Shown here one piece after another: positions 26,335-35,191 of a stretch of 64,000 nucleotides of DNA (position 1 is the stretch's first letter; each line of letters begins with the position of its first letter). The notes below the pieces were generated by a model. The model did no database searches and was not told the DNA's origin. It saw only the letters and a program-made list of their open reading frames with translations. The DNA lies in assembly GCA_024234855.1 (NCBI GenBank), contig JACKNN010000003.1, positions 248,001 through 312,000 of the forward strand. The letters run 5' to 3'. Made by a program: the position numbers and the translations under genes. The stretch is from Pseudomonadales bacterium. Lineage in GTDB: Bacteria > Pseudomonadota > Gammaproteobacteria > Pseudomonadales > Halieaceae.

Positions 26335-28380
26335 TCATCCAGCGGGTTCGTACCAGATCGGTGAAGTCCAGGCGCGTTCCTGGATGACCGGTGAGTAAAA
26401 AGGCTCTGCCGCCTGCTGCTTGCAGCAATTGCCGTACACATCGCCCCTGGCGCCTGCCTTATCCTGCATATTCGCGGTCAGGGTAGCCGCCTGTTGCCGG
26501 CAATCTCCGGCAAACGGATTGACGCCCGCAGCCAGGCAGTGTCGGGTGCTCCAGCGACAGCTGGGATTCTCCAGCACCCGGGCGTAGTAGAATGACCGCT
26601 GCCGGGGGTCAAAGCCCGGATCTTCCCATACCGCGCACAATGCTTTCGCGCCACTGCCGGTAGACTGGCAGGTAGTGCTGTCCACCCAGGCGCCGTTCGC
26701 CCTGTCACCGGCGACATCGAACACCTGCTCGTGGGTGGCACCGTCGGCATCGAGCCAACCCTTGACAATCTGGATGCGCTGCAGGTCATTGCCCTCCCGG
26801 CCCGGAGCGCCCGGGTCTTTCAGCGCATTGACCACAAAGCGCGGCGCGGCTGCCGAAGCGCCGGGAGCCAGGCTGCCCCCCATGGGTACGCCGCCCTCGT
26901 AGCCGGCGGCGGCGAGGTCCGTGACCTCGCACAGATCGGTGGCGATATCGTAGCCGCCAAAAAAGCGGACGACCGGTCGCGTGCCGCTGGTGGCGTAGGT
27001 TTCCTTGCGGCGGATAGCAGCGAAGATCGAATCCCTGGAGTTTTCCTCGGCCCACACCACGGCGAGACCGCCGGGGTTGTCGGCAAAGTGATCCTGGACA
27101 TTGCGATAGCCGCCGTCGCGCTGCCCCAGGTGGCCGATGAAACTGTCCTCCTCGGTGCCACCGGGGGTGGCGTTATGGGTATCGGTGCTGCCGATGAAAC
27201 CCATTTTGAAGGGGTTTACGCCGGACTGTTGCTGGAGGGCCAGGCCGTCCTTGAGCGCGTTGCGCACCATATTGCGCCGGCCAAATTCAGACAGGCTCCT
27301 GGGTCGGCCGCCCTCCGCGCGCAGTTCGCCGTACAACACGCCCATCGCCTGCAGGTTGTCGGACTCGTACTGCTCGAAGGTGCACAGCTCGTCAGTGGTG
27401 GCCAGACCCTGTCCTGCCAGGCGGTCGAAGCGGCATTCGGAAGAGCCCTTGTGCTGGGTGATTTCTACCACCGGTTCAAAGAAAACGCGGTCCTGCGCCT
27501 GTTGCGGGGTGGCTGGATCGAGGAACATCAGGCCACCGGACAGGTTTGGATTGTGGGGGATCACCATCACGTCGCAGCGATCCTGGCCATCGATACACTG
27601 GTCGCGCAATAGCTGCCAGAGTTTGGGGAACTGATTGCTGCCGGTGGCGTAAACACTCAGCGCCTGCTCGGTAACCTGGTCATTGCGGAAGATGACATTG
27701 CGATGCATGTTCCTGAATTCGGGGGCATCGGTGTACTCGTAGGCGATAAAGGTGGTGAAACTGCACGCGTCGCTGCGATCGTAATGGTCCTCTGCCGCCC
27801 GTTGGATGTCCTTCCACGTGGTCAGCGCCGCCGCCTCGCAGTTGGCGCCCGGCACACTGCAGATAAACGACCTGTCATCGTCTGATTCCCGGCCGGCGGC
27901 GCCGAGGCCGGACCAGTAGCGTGCTGCCAACAGGCGCAGGAAGAAACTATCCGCGCGGCCCAGCATGCACTGCGGCATCCAGTAGGCAAGTTGCGAGGAG
28001 TCACGCGTACACAGGTTCAGTTCACCAAAGTATTCGGCATGATCGGTGACAGCGGCGAAGTCCAGCGGCCTGCTTATCTGCGCCCGCACGGTGAAATCGC
28101 CGTCCGCGTCGGGCTGGGCAAGACTCTCCCCGCGGGCATAGCGATAGGCATCCCAGGGGTCGTTGCGCTGTAGCGATACCCAGGCGTCGTGGGAATAGCT
28201 GGTGTGCACGTGCAGATCGCCGAACAGGGGTTGTTTCAGCGGCGAGTAGTGGGCGCAGTCATCGCGGGTTTCTGTCCGCGGCGGCTTGTCCCCGCCGGCC
28301 CAGGCGCATTCGTACGGGGCCGTCAGGCAGCCAATCAGGACCAGCAGCGAGATAACACGCCTGGCGGAATTACTGTTCAT
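26335..28380 (-). CDS. DUF3604 protein, paralogue 2
   Basis: A 681-residue exported protein with a signal peptide of about 28 residues. It belongs to DUF3604, whose fold resembles PHP-type metal-dependent phosphoesterases. The motif LFGDLHVHTSYS (H-x-H), AAVTDHAE, IGSTDTHNA and WAEENSRDSIF are visible metal-site-like text. Many cysteines suggest disulfides. It is a close relative of the gene immediately upstream; its start overlaps that gene's stop by 4 bp, so the pair is translationally coupled. Function is uncharacterised to my knowledge; a periplasmic hydrolase is plausible. Confidence 0.85.
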   Translation of the reverse strand: MNSNSARRVISLLVLIGCLTAPYECAWAGGDKPPRTETRDDCAHYSPLKQPLFGDLHVHTSYSHDAWVSLQRNDPWDAYRYARGESLAQPDADGDFTVRAQISRPLDFAAVTDHAEYFGELNLCTRDSSQLAYWMPQCMLGRADSFFLRLLAARYWSGLGAAGRESDDDRSFICSVPGANCEAAALTTWKDIQRAAEDHYDRSDACSFTTFIAYEYTDAPEFRNMHRNVIFRNDQVTEQALSVYATGSNQFPKLWQLLRDQCIDGQDRCDVMVIPHNPNLSGGLMFLDPATPQQAQDRVFFEPVVEITQHKGSSECRFDRLAGQGLATTDELCTFEQYESDNLQAMGVLYGELRAEGGRPRSLSEFGRRNMVRNALKDGLALQQQSGVNPFKMGFIGSTDTHNATPGGTEEDSFIGHLGQRDGGYRNVQDHFADNPGGLAVVWAEENSRDSIFAAIRRKETYATSGTRPVVRFFGGYDIATDLCEVTDLAAAGYEGGVPMGGSLAPGASAAAPRFVVNALKDPGAPGREGNDLQRIQIVKGWLDADGATHEQVFDVAGDRANGAWVDSTTCQSTGSGAKALCAVWEDPGFDPRQRSFYYARVLENPSCRWSTRHCLAAGVNPFAGDCRQQAATLTANMQDKAGARGDVYGNCCKQQAAEPFYSPVIQERAWTSPIWYEPAG

Positions 28381-30446
28381 TGCCGGATTTCAGCCGATTT
28401 GTACCAGATGGGTGACGACCAGGCGCGTTCCTGGATGACAGGTGAGTAGAACGCCTCGGCCGACGGATCGGAACAGCACTTGCCAAACACATCACCGGTC
28501 GCGCCGTTGTCCTGGGCGACAGCGGTGGCCGCAGCCGCCTGCGCCGCACACTCCGGCGCGAAGGGATTCACGCCGGCAGCCTGGCACTGCAGCGTACTCC
28601 AGCGGCAGGTCGGGTTTTCCAGCACCCGCACATAGTAGAATGCGTCTTCCGCCGCGTTGAACTGCGGATCTTCCCACACGGTGCATGATTGCTGCAGGCC
28701 CCGTCCCGTGCGGGCGCAATTACGCGGGTCTACCCCTGCACCATTCCCGGCCGTGCCGGCAATATCGAACACCTGCTCGCGCGCCGCGCCTGTCGCGTCC
28801 ACCCAGCCCTTGATAATCTGTATCCGCTGCAGGTCAGTGCCCGGAGATCGCAGCGTCCCCGCATCCTTTTGGGCGCTCACCAGGAACCGCGGGGGCTTAT
28901 CCGCGGCGGTCAGTTCACCGCCCATGGCGACACCCTGGGCATAGGCCTGCTGGACCAGGTCCGGCGATTCGCACAGATCCGCATCCAGTGCACCGGCAAA
29001 GAAACGCACTATCGGTCGGGTGCCGCTGGTGGCGTAGGTCTCCTTGCGACGGATGGCTTCGAAGATGCTGTCCCGGGAGTTTTCTTCCGCCCAGACCACG
29101 GCCAGCCCGCCCGGGTTGGAGTAAAAGTGGTCCTGCACATTGTTGTACTGGGCGTCGCGTCGACCCAGGTGACCCACGTAATTGTCTTCCTCCGCACTTC
29201 CGGGGCTCGCACTGTGAGTGTCGGTGCTGCCGATGAACCCCATGACAAAGGGGTTTTTGCCCAGCTTGTCCGCCAGCAGCAGGCCGTCCTTCAGTACATT
29301 GCGGACCATGTTGCGGCGGGCAAATTGTTCCAGCGGAACCGCGTTGGCCCGCTCGGTGCGCACCTCGCCGTTAACCGAGCCCAGCATATTGAGGTTGTCG
29401 GCGGCAATCTGCTCGAAATCACATTGCTCATCCACGGTGTCCAGGCCCATGCCGCGCAGGCGGTCGTAGCGACATTCCGAGGCGCCCTTGTGCTGAACCA
29501 ATTCCACCACAGGCTCGAAGAACAGGCGATTGTCCAGCTCCTGGGCAGACCCGGGATCATTGAACATACGCCCGCCGGAAAGGTTCGAGTTATGGGGGAT
29601 CGCCATCACGTCGCAGCCGTTGTCCAGGTCGGTACAGCGCTCGCGCAGTTGCCGCCACAAGCTGGGAAAACTGTCGTAACCCGTGTCGTAGACTGTCACC
29701 GGCGCTTCTGTCACCTGCGCATTTCGAAAAATCACATTGCGGTGCATGTTGTTCTGGTCGAAGGCCTCGGTGTACTCGTAGGCCACAAAGGTGGTGAATT
29801 CGCAGGCGGCGCTGCGATCGTAGTTATCTTCCGCCGCCTGTCGGGTGAGTTGCCAGGTCTGGGCGTCGGCCGTGTCACAATCTGACAATGTACAGGCAAA
29901 GGATTTTTCCGGCGGGTCCTTCAACTGGCCACCGAGGTCGGTCCACCAGTTGGCGGCCAACAGTTGCAGCCAGATATTCTGGGCGCGCGTCATCGCGCAG
30001 TGTGGCCACCAATAGCCGGGCTTGCCGCTGTCCTGCGTACACACGTTGATCTGCCCGAAGAACTCGGCGTGGTCGGTCACCGCGGTGAAGTCGAGTGGCC
30101 GGCCTATCTTTGCCCTGACTGCCTGCTCGCCATTAGCATCCGGGAGGATGATGCCGTCACCCCTGGCAAAGCGGTAGGCATCCCAGGGATCGCGCCGCTG
30201 GCTGGAAAGGTAGGAGTCGAAGGAGTAGCTGGTGTGAACATGCAGGTCGCCGAACAGTGGCCGCCTGGTCGGTGCATAATCCGTGCAGGGTTCCCGCAGC
30301 TCGGTGCGCGCGAAGGGCGGCGGCGTCGAGGCTTCGGGCGCGGCCGCATCGCGCTCGGTATCCTGCCCGGCGGCTGCCAGGGAAAAGCCGGCGCCCAGCA
30401 GGGCGCAAAGCAGCCGTGAAAGGGTTGGCAAACCTGCTGTTTTCAT
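28377..30446 (-). CDS. DUF3604 protein, paralogue 1
   Basis: A 689-residue exported DUF3604 protein and first gene of the operon. It shares with its neighbour the start RPLFGDLHVHTSYS, AVTDHAEFFG, IGSTDTHSA, the block WAEENSRDSIFEAIRRKETYATSGTRP and the end SPVIQERAWSSPIWY, so the pair arose by tandem duplication. Unique differences lie in the central loop and the alanine-rich leader. The signal peptide runs about 1-27. The upstream region toward the TetR gene carries a 17-bp palindrome, which suggests repression by that regulator. Confidence 0.85.
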   Translation of the reverse strand: MKTAGLPTLSRLLCALLGAGFSLAAAGQDTERDAAAPEASTPPPFARTELREPCTDYAPTRRPLFGDLHVHTSYSFDSYLSSQRRDPWDAYRFARGDGIILPDANGEQAVRAKIGRPLDFTAVTDHAEFFGQINVCTQDSGKPGYWWPHCAMTRAQNIWLQLLAANWWTDLGGQLKDPPEKSFACTLSDCDTADAQTWQLTRQAAEDNYDRSAACEFTTFVAYEYTEAFDQNNMHRNVIFRNAQVTEAPVTVYDTGYDSFPSLWRQLRERCTDLDNGCDVMAIPHNSNLSGGRMFNDPGSAQELDNRLFFEPVVELVQHKGASECRYDRLRGMGLDTVDEQCDFEQIAADNLNMLGSVNGEVRTERANAVPLEQFARRNMVRNVLKDGLLLADKLGKNPFVMGFIGSTDTHSASPGSAEEDNYVGHLGRRDAQYNNVQDHFYSNPGGLAVVWAEENSRDSIFEAIRRKETYATSGTRPIVRFFAGALDADLCESPDLVQQAYAQGVAMGGELTAADKPPRFLVSAQKDAGTLRSPGTDLQRIQIIKGWVDATGAAREQVFDIAGTAGNGAGVDPRNCARTGRGLQQSCTVWEDPQFNAAEDAFYYVRVLENPTCRWSTLQCQAAGVNPFAPECAAQAAAATAVAQDNGATGDVFGKCCSDPSAEAFYSPVIQERAWSSPIWYKSAEIRQ

Positions 30447-30533
30447 CCCGTGTCCCCGGTCGTCAGTTAGCGCAGCTGGAGGCGGCCCTGTTTTTTGCCT
30501 GAGCCCGCGTCGTTTGTTGCCCCTGGAATTTGA

Positions 30534-30550
30534 GGTTTACAGTGTAAACC
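30534..30550. promoter_or_regulatory. 17-bp perfect palindrome GGTTTACAGTGTAAACC, likely TetR operator
   Basis: A perfect inverted repeat with a single central base lies in the divergent region, 88 bp from the DUF3604 start and 129 bp from the TetR start. TTTACA-n-TGTAAA style sites are common TetR-family operators. I found no second copy of the half-site pair in the window. Assignment to the adjacent regulator is inference. Confidence 0.65.
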
Positions 30551-30678
30551 CCGCTTGCTAGGATGCCAAGCCTGAGCCAGGAGGAAGGCGCAATCTGCCA
30601 GCAACTACAGCATCTTCTGCATCTGTGCCACTCGTCCGGGGTTTGCCGCGCCGTCGCGTGTCGGCCCGGAGTGCGGGC

Positions 30679-31320
30679 ATGACCGTGCGCACCGCCCTTA
30701 ATCGCACGGCCTATATCGACGCTGCCCTGGAGGTAATAGGGGAGGTGGGGGTCGACAGGCTGTCAATGCGCAATGTGGCGGCGCGGTTGCAGGTCAGCCC
30801 CATGGCGATGTACAGGCACTTCCCCACCAAGGATGACCTGCTGGCGGCCTCACTGGAGGCGTTTATCGCCCGTGCCAGGGTGGTTCCCGACGCGGGTTTA
30901 CCCTGGGAGCAGTGGGTAGAGCAGGCTGCCCGGGGCATGTATGGGGCATTGAGCAGGGAATTGAGTTGGGTGCCGCTGCTCGGCTCCCTGCGTGTGGGTG
31001 CCCAGGCAATAGCCGTTACCGAGGCCTTTGTTGGCAAACTGTCTGCTGCTGGATTTACGGTTGAGCAGTCCCTGCAGGCATATTTTGCTGTCATTCAGGT
31101 GGTCGTCGGCGCCGTGTGCCTGCGCTCATCGCTGGCCGCAAGACGGGTGGAGGGTGCGGTGGCGTCGAGTACGGATGTTGAAACGGCCATCCGGGACGGC
31201 AGGCGCGATATCTCGGCGCAGCTGCAGTCGTTTCTGCGCCGGGACCAGATCGATATTGGCCTGCCGCTGGTCATAGCAGCACTCAGGGCACAACTTGCGC
31301 AGGCGCGGCCCCTGGCCTGA
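30679..31320 (+). CDS. TetR family transcriptional regulator
   Basis: A 213-residue TetR regulator. The DNA-binding part is YIDAALEVIGEVGVDRLSMRNVA followed by LQVSPMAMYRHFPTKDDLL (helix-turn-helix). The remaining helices form the ligand domain. The ATG at 30679 is chosen because GGAG is at 30669; a GTG at 30625 would add 18 residues rich in Arg that are not family-like. It is divergent from the DUF3604 operon, with a 17-bp palindrome between, so it probably controls that operon and itself. Confidence 0.88.
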   Translation: MTVRTALNRTAYIDAALEVIGEVGVDRLSMRNVAARLQVSPMAMYRHFPTKDDLLAASLEAFIARARVVPDAGLPWEQWVEQAARGMYGALSRELSWVPLLGSLRVGAQAIAVTEAFVGKLSAAGFTVEQSLQAYFAVIQVVVGAVCLRSSLAARRVEGAVASSTDVETAIRDGRRDISAQLQSFLRRDQIDIGLPLVIAALRAQLAQARPLA

Positions 31321-31399
31321 AAACCGCCGCGTCGAAACAAAGAGTGCTTTCGGGGGGTGATGCCCCCGCAAGATGTGACATTGTCAGGAGAGTCCGTAA

Positions 31400-31903
31400 G
31401 TGACCCGAAAAGTTAGCGCAAAAGTTGTGCTCGATATGCCCCGCGAAGCCGTCTGGAATAAATTGCGCGATATTTCCCTGGCACATAACTATGTTCCCGG
31501 CATAGTGAAAACGGTCATTGTCAGCGAACAGGTGGAGGGTATCGGCGCCAGTCGCTATGTATATCGCAACGCAAAAAGCTACATCCAGGAGACCGTAGTC
31601 GACTGGAGCGAGGGAGAGGGCTTTCTTATTCGCCTGCACCGTGGCACCCGGCCCGCGCCGCCATTCCGCAATGCCTGGTTCCGCTACCAGTTAGCCGATG
31701 GAGGTGAGGGGAAAACCGAATTTACCGCCAGCCTTGAGTATGAGTTGCCCTGGGGTGCCCTGGGTGCCTGGCTGGAGAAAAAAATGGAGAAGACGGTGCA
31801 GGCGACAATCCGTGACGTCGCAAGCTCGATGAAACTCTTTTATGAAACCGGGCGCCCTACCACCCCGGCCGCCTTGAAGGCCTACAAGTCATCGATCAGG
31901 TAG
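31400..31903 (+). CDS. SRPBCC (START-like) family protein
   Basis: A 167-residue polyketide cyclase/START-like protein with a helix-grip fold, starting VSAKVVLDMPREAVWNKLRDISLAHNYVPG and ending in a long C-terminal helix. Such proteins hold hydrophobic ligands; the closest text is the 'polyketide_cyc2' style. The start is a GTG at 31400 following AGGAG. It is 46 bp before the Rieske alpha gene and on the same strand, so it may be part of the same operon and bind its substrate or product. The function is otherwise unknown. Confidence 0.8.
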   Translation: MTRKVSAKVVLDMPREAVWNKLRDISLAHNYVPGIVKTVIVSEQVEGIGASRYVYRNAKSYIQETVVDWSEGEGFLIRLHRGTRPAPPFRNAWFRYQLADGGEGKTEFTASLEYELPWGALGAWLEKKMEKTVQATIRDVASSMKLFYETGRPTTPAALKAYKSSIR

Positions 31904-31949
31904 CAGCCGATTGTTTGCCGGCGACACCGTGAGCAGTTGTGGAGATGCG

Positions 31950-33236
31950 ATGAAATACACCATAGACGAGTTGGTCAACCGGGACGCCTCGCTTATCAGT
32001 CGCCGCTGCTGGACTGACCCGGCGGTCTACAAACTGGAGAAGCGCGGAATCTTTGGCAGGGCCTGGTTGTTCCTGGGTCACGAATCCCAGATTCGCCGCC
32101 CGGGCGATTTTGTCCAGGCGTATATGTGCGAGACGCCGATAATCCTGTCCCGCGGCGAAAACGGCCAGCTCTACGCCAATATCAACAGTTGCAGCCACCG
32201 GGGCCTGCCCGTCTGCCGGGCGGACCACGGCAATACCAAACGCTTTATCTGCCCCTACCACAACTGGTCCTACACGGTGGAGGGTGCGCTGGCGACTATT
32301 CCGCAGGAAAGTGCACTGCGCAACAAACCCGACAAACGCCTGCTGGGGCTCAAGCCGGTACCGCGAATCGCGAGCTGGCGGGGCCTGGTGTTCGGCAGTT
32401 TCGATCCGGATATTATGCCGCTCGAGGATTACCTGGGTGATATGCGCTTTTATCTCGACGCCTTCCTCGACCGGTTTCCGCAGGGCATAGAATTCATGGG
32501 TGCGCCCCACCGCTGGGTGCTCGACGCGAATTGGAAATTGCCAGTGGAAAACCAGCTGGGGGATGTCAACCACGGCGCGTTTCTCCACAGTGCGATTATT
32601 CCCCGCGAGGCCCAGGATCTCATCGAGGAATTGGGCTACAGCGTGGTGACCACGCCCGGCCACGGCGCCACGTTCCGGTTGATGCCCGAGGATGCGCCGG
32701 TAGACGATGTGGCCTGGGGTATGGAGGGCATGGGGGGAATGTTTGGCGGCGCCGAGGTGCAGGACTACCTGCGTGAGGTGCAAGCCAGGGCGGCGGAGCG
32801 GGTCGGCCCGCTGCGTGCCCGCATGAAGGGACTCACCTACGGCATCTATCCCAATCTCTCCTTTCTCTGGTCCAATGCGTCTTTCAAGGTGTCTCATCCG
32901 AGGGGGCCGGGTCGGGTGGAATACTGGTCCTGGGCCGTCGTGCCGGCGGATGCCCCCGCTGCGGTCAAGCGGCTGCTGCGCACCAACTACAGTTCTTTCT
33001 TTGGCCCCGGCGGTATGCTGGAGCAGGAGGATTCCGAGGTGTGGGTGCAACAATTCAGGGGCAGCAATATCGATTTTGCCGACGACAGGCCCTATTTTTA
33101 CGGTCTGGGTCTGGGTGAGGAGGGGCCTCATCCCGAGCTGCCGGGCCAGGTCAGCGTCACCGCCAACGAATTCTACGCACGCCATTTTTTCACGCGGTGG
33201 CGAGATGAACTGCAGGCGGTGGAGCGCGCATCGTGA
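31950..33236 (+). CDS. Rieske non-heme iron dioxygenase, alpha subunit
   Basis: A 428-residue large subunit of an aromatic ring-hydroxylating oxygenase. The Rieske [2Fe-2S] ligands are C81-x-H83 and C101-x2-H104. The mononuclear iron site has H208 and H213 (DVNHGAFLH) with D205 bridging, as in naphthalene dioxygenase. The ATG at 31950 follows GGAG; an upstream start would add 13 non-family residues. The beta subunit follows with a 4-bp overlap. No ferredoxin or reductase gene is in the window, so electrons must come from elsewhere. It inserts oxygen into an aromatic or related ring; substrate unknown. Confidence 0.93.
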   Translation: MKYTIDELVNRDASLISRRCWTDPAVYKLEKRGIFGRAWLFLGHESQIRRPGDFVQAYMCETPIILSRGENGQLYANINSCSHRGLPVCRADHGNTKRFICPYHNWSYTVEGALATIPQESALRNKPDKRLLGLKPVPRIASWRGLVFGSFDPDIMPLEDYLGDMRFYLDAFLDRFPQGIEFMGAPHRWVLDANWKLPVENQLGDVNHGAFLHSAIIPREAQDLIEELGYSVVTTPGHGATFRLMPEDAPVDDVAWGMEGMGGMFGGAEVQDYLREVQARAAERVGPLRARMKGLTYGIYPNLSFLWSNASFKVSHPRGPGRVEYWSWAVVPADAPAAVKRLLRTNYSSFFGPGGMLEQEDSEVWVQQFRGSNIDFADDRPYFYGLGLGEEGPHPELPGQVSVTANEFYARHFFTRWRDELQAVERAS

Positions 33237-33793
33237 CCGCAGCCGCGGTGAGGACCAGCCCCGAGCAGCAGCGTGATCTGGAGGCGTTTTATTACATGGA
33301 AGCGCGCCTGCTCGACAACCGCCTGTACCGGCAGTGGCTCGCGCTGCTCAGCCCTGATATCCAGTACCTCCTGCCCGCCCGGGTCAATGCCCAGGTCGAC
33401 AACCGGGAGCGCGGTACGGAGCAGATGATCAGCGTGGAACGTGAACTTGAAGGTGGCGACTCAATGGGTTGTCCCATCAGGGAGGAGAGCTATATTCACC
33501 TGATGGTCAGGGTGGAGCGGGCCTTCAAGATCAATTCCTGGTCGGAAAACCCGCCGGCCCGGACCCGCAGGATCGTGGGCAATGTCGAGCTGATGTCGAG
33601 CGGCAGTGAGGAATATTCAGTGGTGAGTAACTTCCACCTGTATTACTCCCGGCCCGGCTCTGCCAGTTTTCTGTATAGCGGCCAGCGACGGGATGTCTTG
33701 TTGCCAGCGGGTGAGGGTTACCAACTCCGGCGGCGGGAGGTGATAATGGACTATGCGGACATAGCCCTGCCCACGCTCGGCCTGTTGTTTTGA
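33233..33793 (+). CDS. Rieske dioxygenase beta subunit
   Basis: A 186-residue small subunit of the ring-hydroxylating oxygenase, with the SnoaL-like fold used for hexamer assembly. The text FYYMEARLLDNRLYRQWLALL, then RVERAFKINSWSENPPARTRRIVGN and a late DVLLPAGEGYQLRRREVIMDYADI, is the family pattern. A GTG start at 33233 overlaps the alpha stop as GTGA, so translation is coupled. The subunit has no catalytic metal. Confidence 0.9.
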   Translation: MTAAAVRTSPEQQRDLEAFYYMEARLLDNRLYRQWLALLSPDIQYLLPARVNAQVDNRERGTEQMISVERELEGGDSMGCPIREESYIHLMVRVERAFKINSWSENPPARTRRIVGNVELMSSGSEEYSVVSNFHLYYSRPGSASFLYSGQRRDVLLPAGEGYQLRRREVIMDYADIALPTLGLLF

Positions 33794-33867
33794 GGCGGGC
33801 CGGACGAAGCGGGCACATCGTCCCCTGCGGTATACTGCCCGCCCGAGACGCAGATCGAGATCCCGGT

Positions 33868-34914
33868 TTGTCGAAACTACCCGCCCCCACGCAGCCGTAT
33901 AACGAATCGGTCCCCATTGAGTTCACCCGGGCCCTGCTGGTCCAGGCGCGGGCCCATGGCCTGGAGGTGGCTGCCATTTTGCACGCCGCGCGCTTTCCCT
34001 TTGACCCGTTGACGCGCGGCGCCCAGACAGCCTTTGTCTCGAGGGAGCAGTACAGCCGGCTGTGCACGGAACTGTTTCGCCGGCTCGGCGATGAGTCCGG
34101 CGGGATTATGCCCGACATGCCGACGCCGCCGGGCACGATGCGCCTGATCGCCCTGAGTATGCTCAACAGCCACACCCTGGCTGCGGCCCTGAAACGGGCC
34201 ATCGAATTCAATGCCGTGTGTCGTGTCAGGCAGGGCGCGCAACTGGTCAGCCGGGTAGAGGTCGATAGCGAGCGCAAGGAGGCCACGCTGGTATACCTCG
34301 GCGGCGACGACCAGGCCACGGTGCAACACAGCGTCATGTGCGGCCTCGCTATCTGGCTGCGTTTCTGCGGCTGGTTGATCGGCCAGCACATCGATATTAC
34401 CGCGGCCTGCTGTGCCGGCCCGCAGCCGGATTTCATGGCAGGCATACGACATTTCTTTCCCTGTCCGGTCCGGTACAACCGGCCGGTCAACTCGGTCAGT
34501 TTCAGTGCGCGCCACCTGGATGCGACTATCTCGCGTACCCAGGAGCAGCTGGAGTCCTTTCTCAAGCTGGCCCCCTATCATTTGGTGATAGACCCCCAGG
34601 CCCTGACCCCCGGCATTACCCACCGTATCCGGGAGATACTGGGGGATGATTTTCGCACGCAGATGCCCAGTTTCGAGGAGCTCACACGCCTGCTGAATAT
34701 GTCCGCGCGCACCCTGCGTCGACGCCTGGAGCGGGAGGGCACTTCCTACCAGCGGGTGAAGGATAATGCGCGCCGGGATGTCGCGATCAGCCTGTTGAGT
34801 CGGCGCGGCCTTACCGTGAGCGAGGTGGCGGAACTGACCGGCTTCAGCGACCCCAGCGCTTTTCACCGCTCGTTTAAAAAATGGACTGGCCAGTCACCGG
34901 GCAGCTATCGCTGA
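33868..34914 (+). CDS. AraC family transcriptional regulator
   Basis: A 348-residue AraC/XylS-type regulator of the group with an N-terminal Arabinose_bd/OruR-like sensor domain and a C-terminal pair of helix-turn-helix motifs (SFEELTRLLNMSARTLRRRL and LTVSEVAELTGFSDPSAFHRSF). No ATG exists before the conserved region. The TTG at 33868 fits the family length, while the TTG at 33790 overlaps the beta-subunit stop. A TATACT sequence near 33830 may be a -10. It lies between the dioxygenase and the TonB receptor and may regulate both. Confidence 0.85.
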   Translation: MSKLPAPTQPYNESVPIEFTRALLVQARAHGLEVAAILHAARFPFDPLTRGAQTAFVSREQYSRLCTELFRRLGDESGGIMPDMPTPPGTMRLIALSMLNSHTLAAALKRAIEFNAVCRVRQGAQLVSRVEVDSERKEATLVYLGGDDQATVQHSVMCGLAIWLRFCGWLIGQHIDITAACCAGPQPDFMAGIRHFFPCPVRYNRPVNSVSFSARHLDATISRTQEQLESFLKLAPYHLVIDPQALTPGITHRIREILGDDFRTQMPSFEELTRLLNMSARTLRRRLEREGTSYQRVKDNARRDVAISLLSRRGLTVSEVAELTGFSDPSAFHRSFKKWTGQSPGSYR

Positions 34915-35093
34915 GTGGCAGACGCGCCTGCTGATTCAGCTGCTGCCGTGGCGCCCGGGCAACAACGGGCAAGCGCTTCGCCAATCCCGTGGGACTGGCC
35001 GGTTTAGCGTAGAATTTGACAGATTGGATCATGTATCTGAACCTCCGCCTCGTTTAAACTCACTCTCCAGCAGGTATGATGTCGCCCATGCGA

Positions 35094-35107
35094 CCCGGTA
35101 AACCGGG
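35094..35107. promoter_or_regulatory. CCCGGT-AA-ACCGGG inverted repeat upstream of TonB receptor
   Basis: A perfect 6-bp inverted repeat with two central bases, 85 bp before the receptor start in a 277-bp intergenic region. It may be an operator for the adjacent AraC regulator or another protein. The rest of the gap shows A+T-rich text (GAATTATAAACG near 35120) compatible with a -10. Confidence 0.3.
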
Positions 35108-35191
35108 ATCGTGTGCAAAGAATTATAAACGTGCTCCGGCGATGCCCCTTGCGGGTAGATCACCGAGGGCCACTACCGAAGGTAATTTGTT

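Noticed and set aside
34915..35191. Search for a small gene or RNA between the AraC and TonB receptor genes
   Set aside because: Only the CCCGGT/ACCGGG repeat and weak promoter-like text stand out; no start, ribosome-binding site and open frame occur together.
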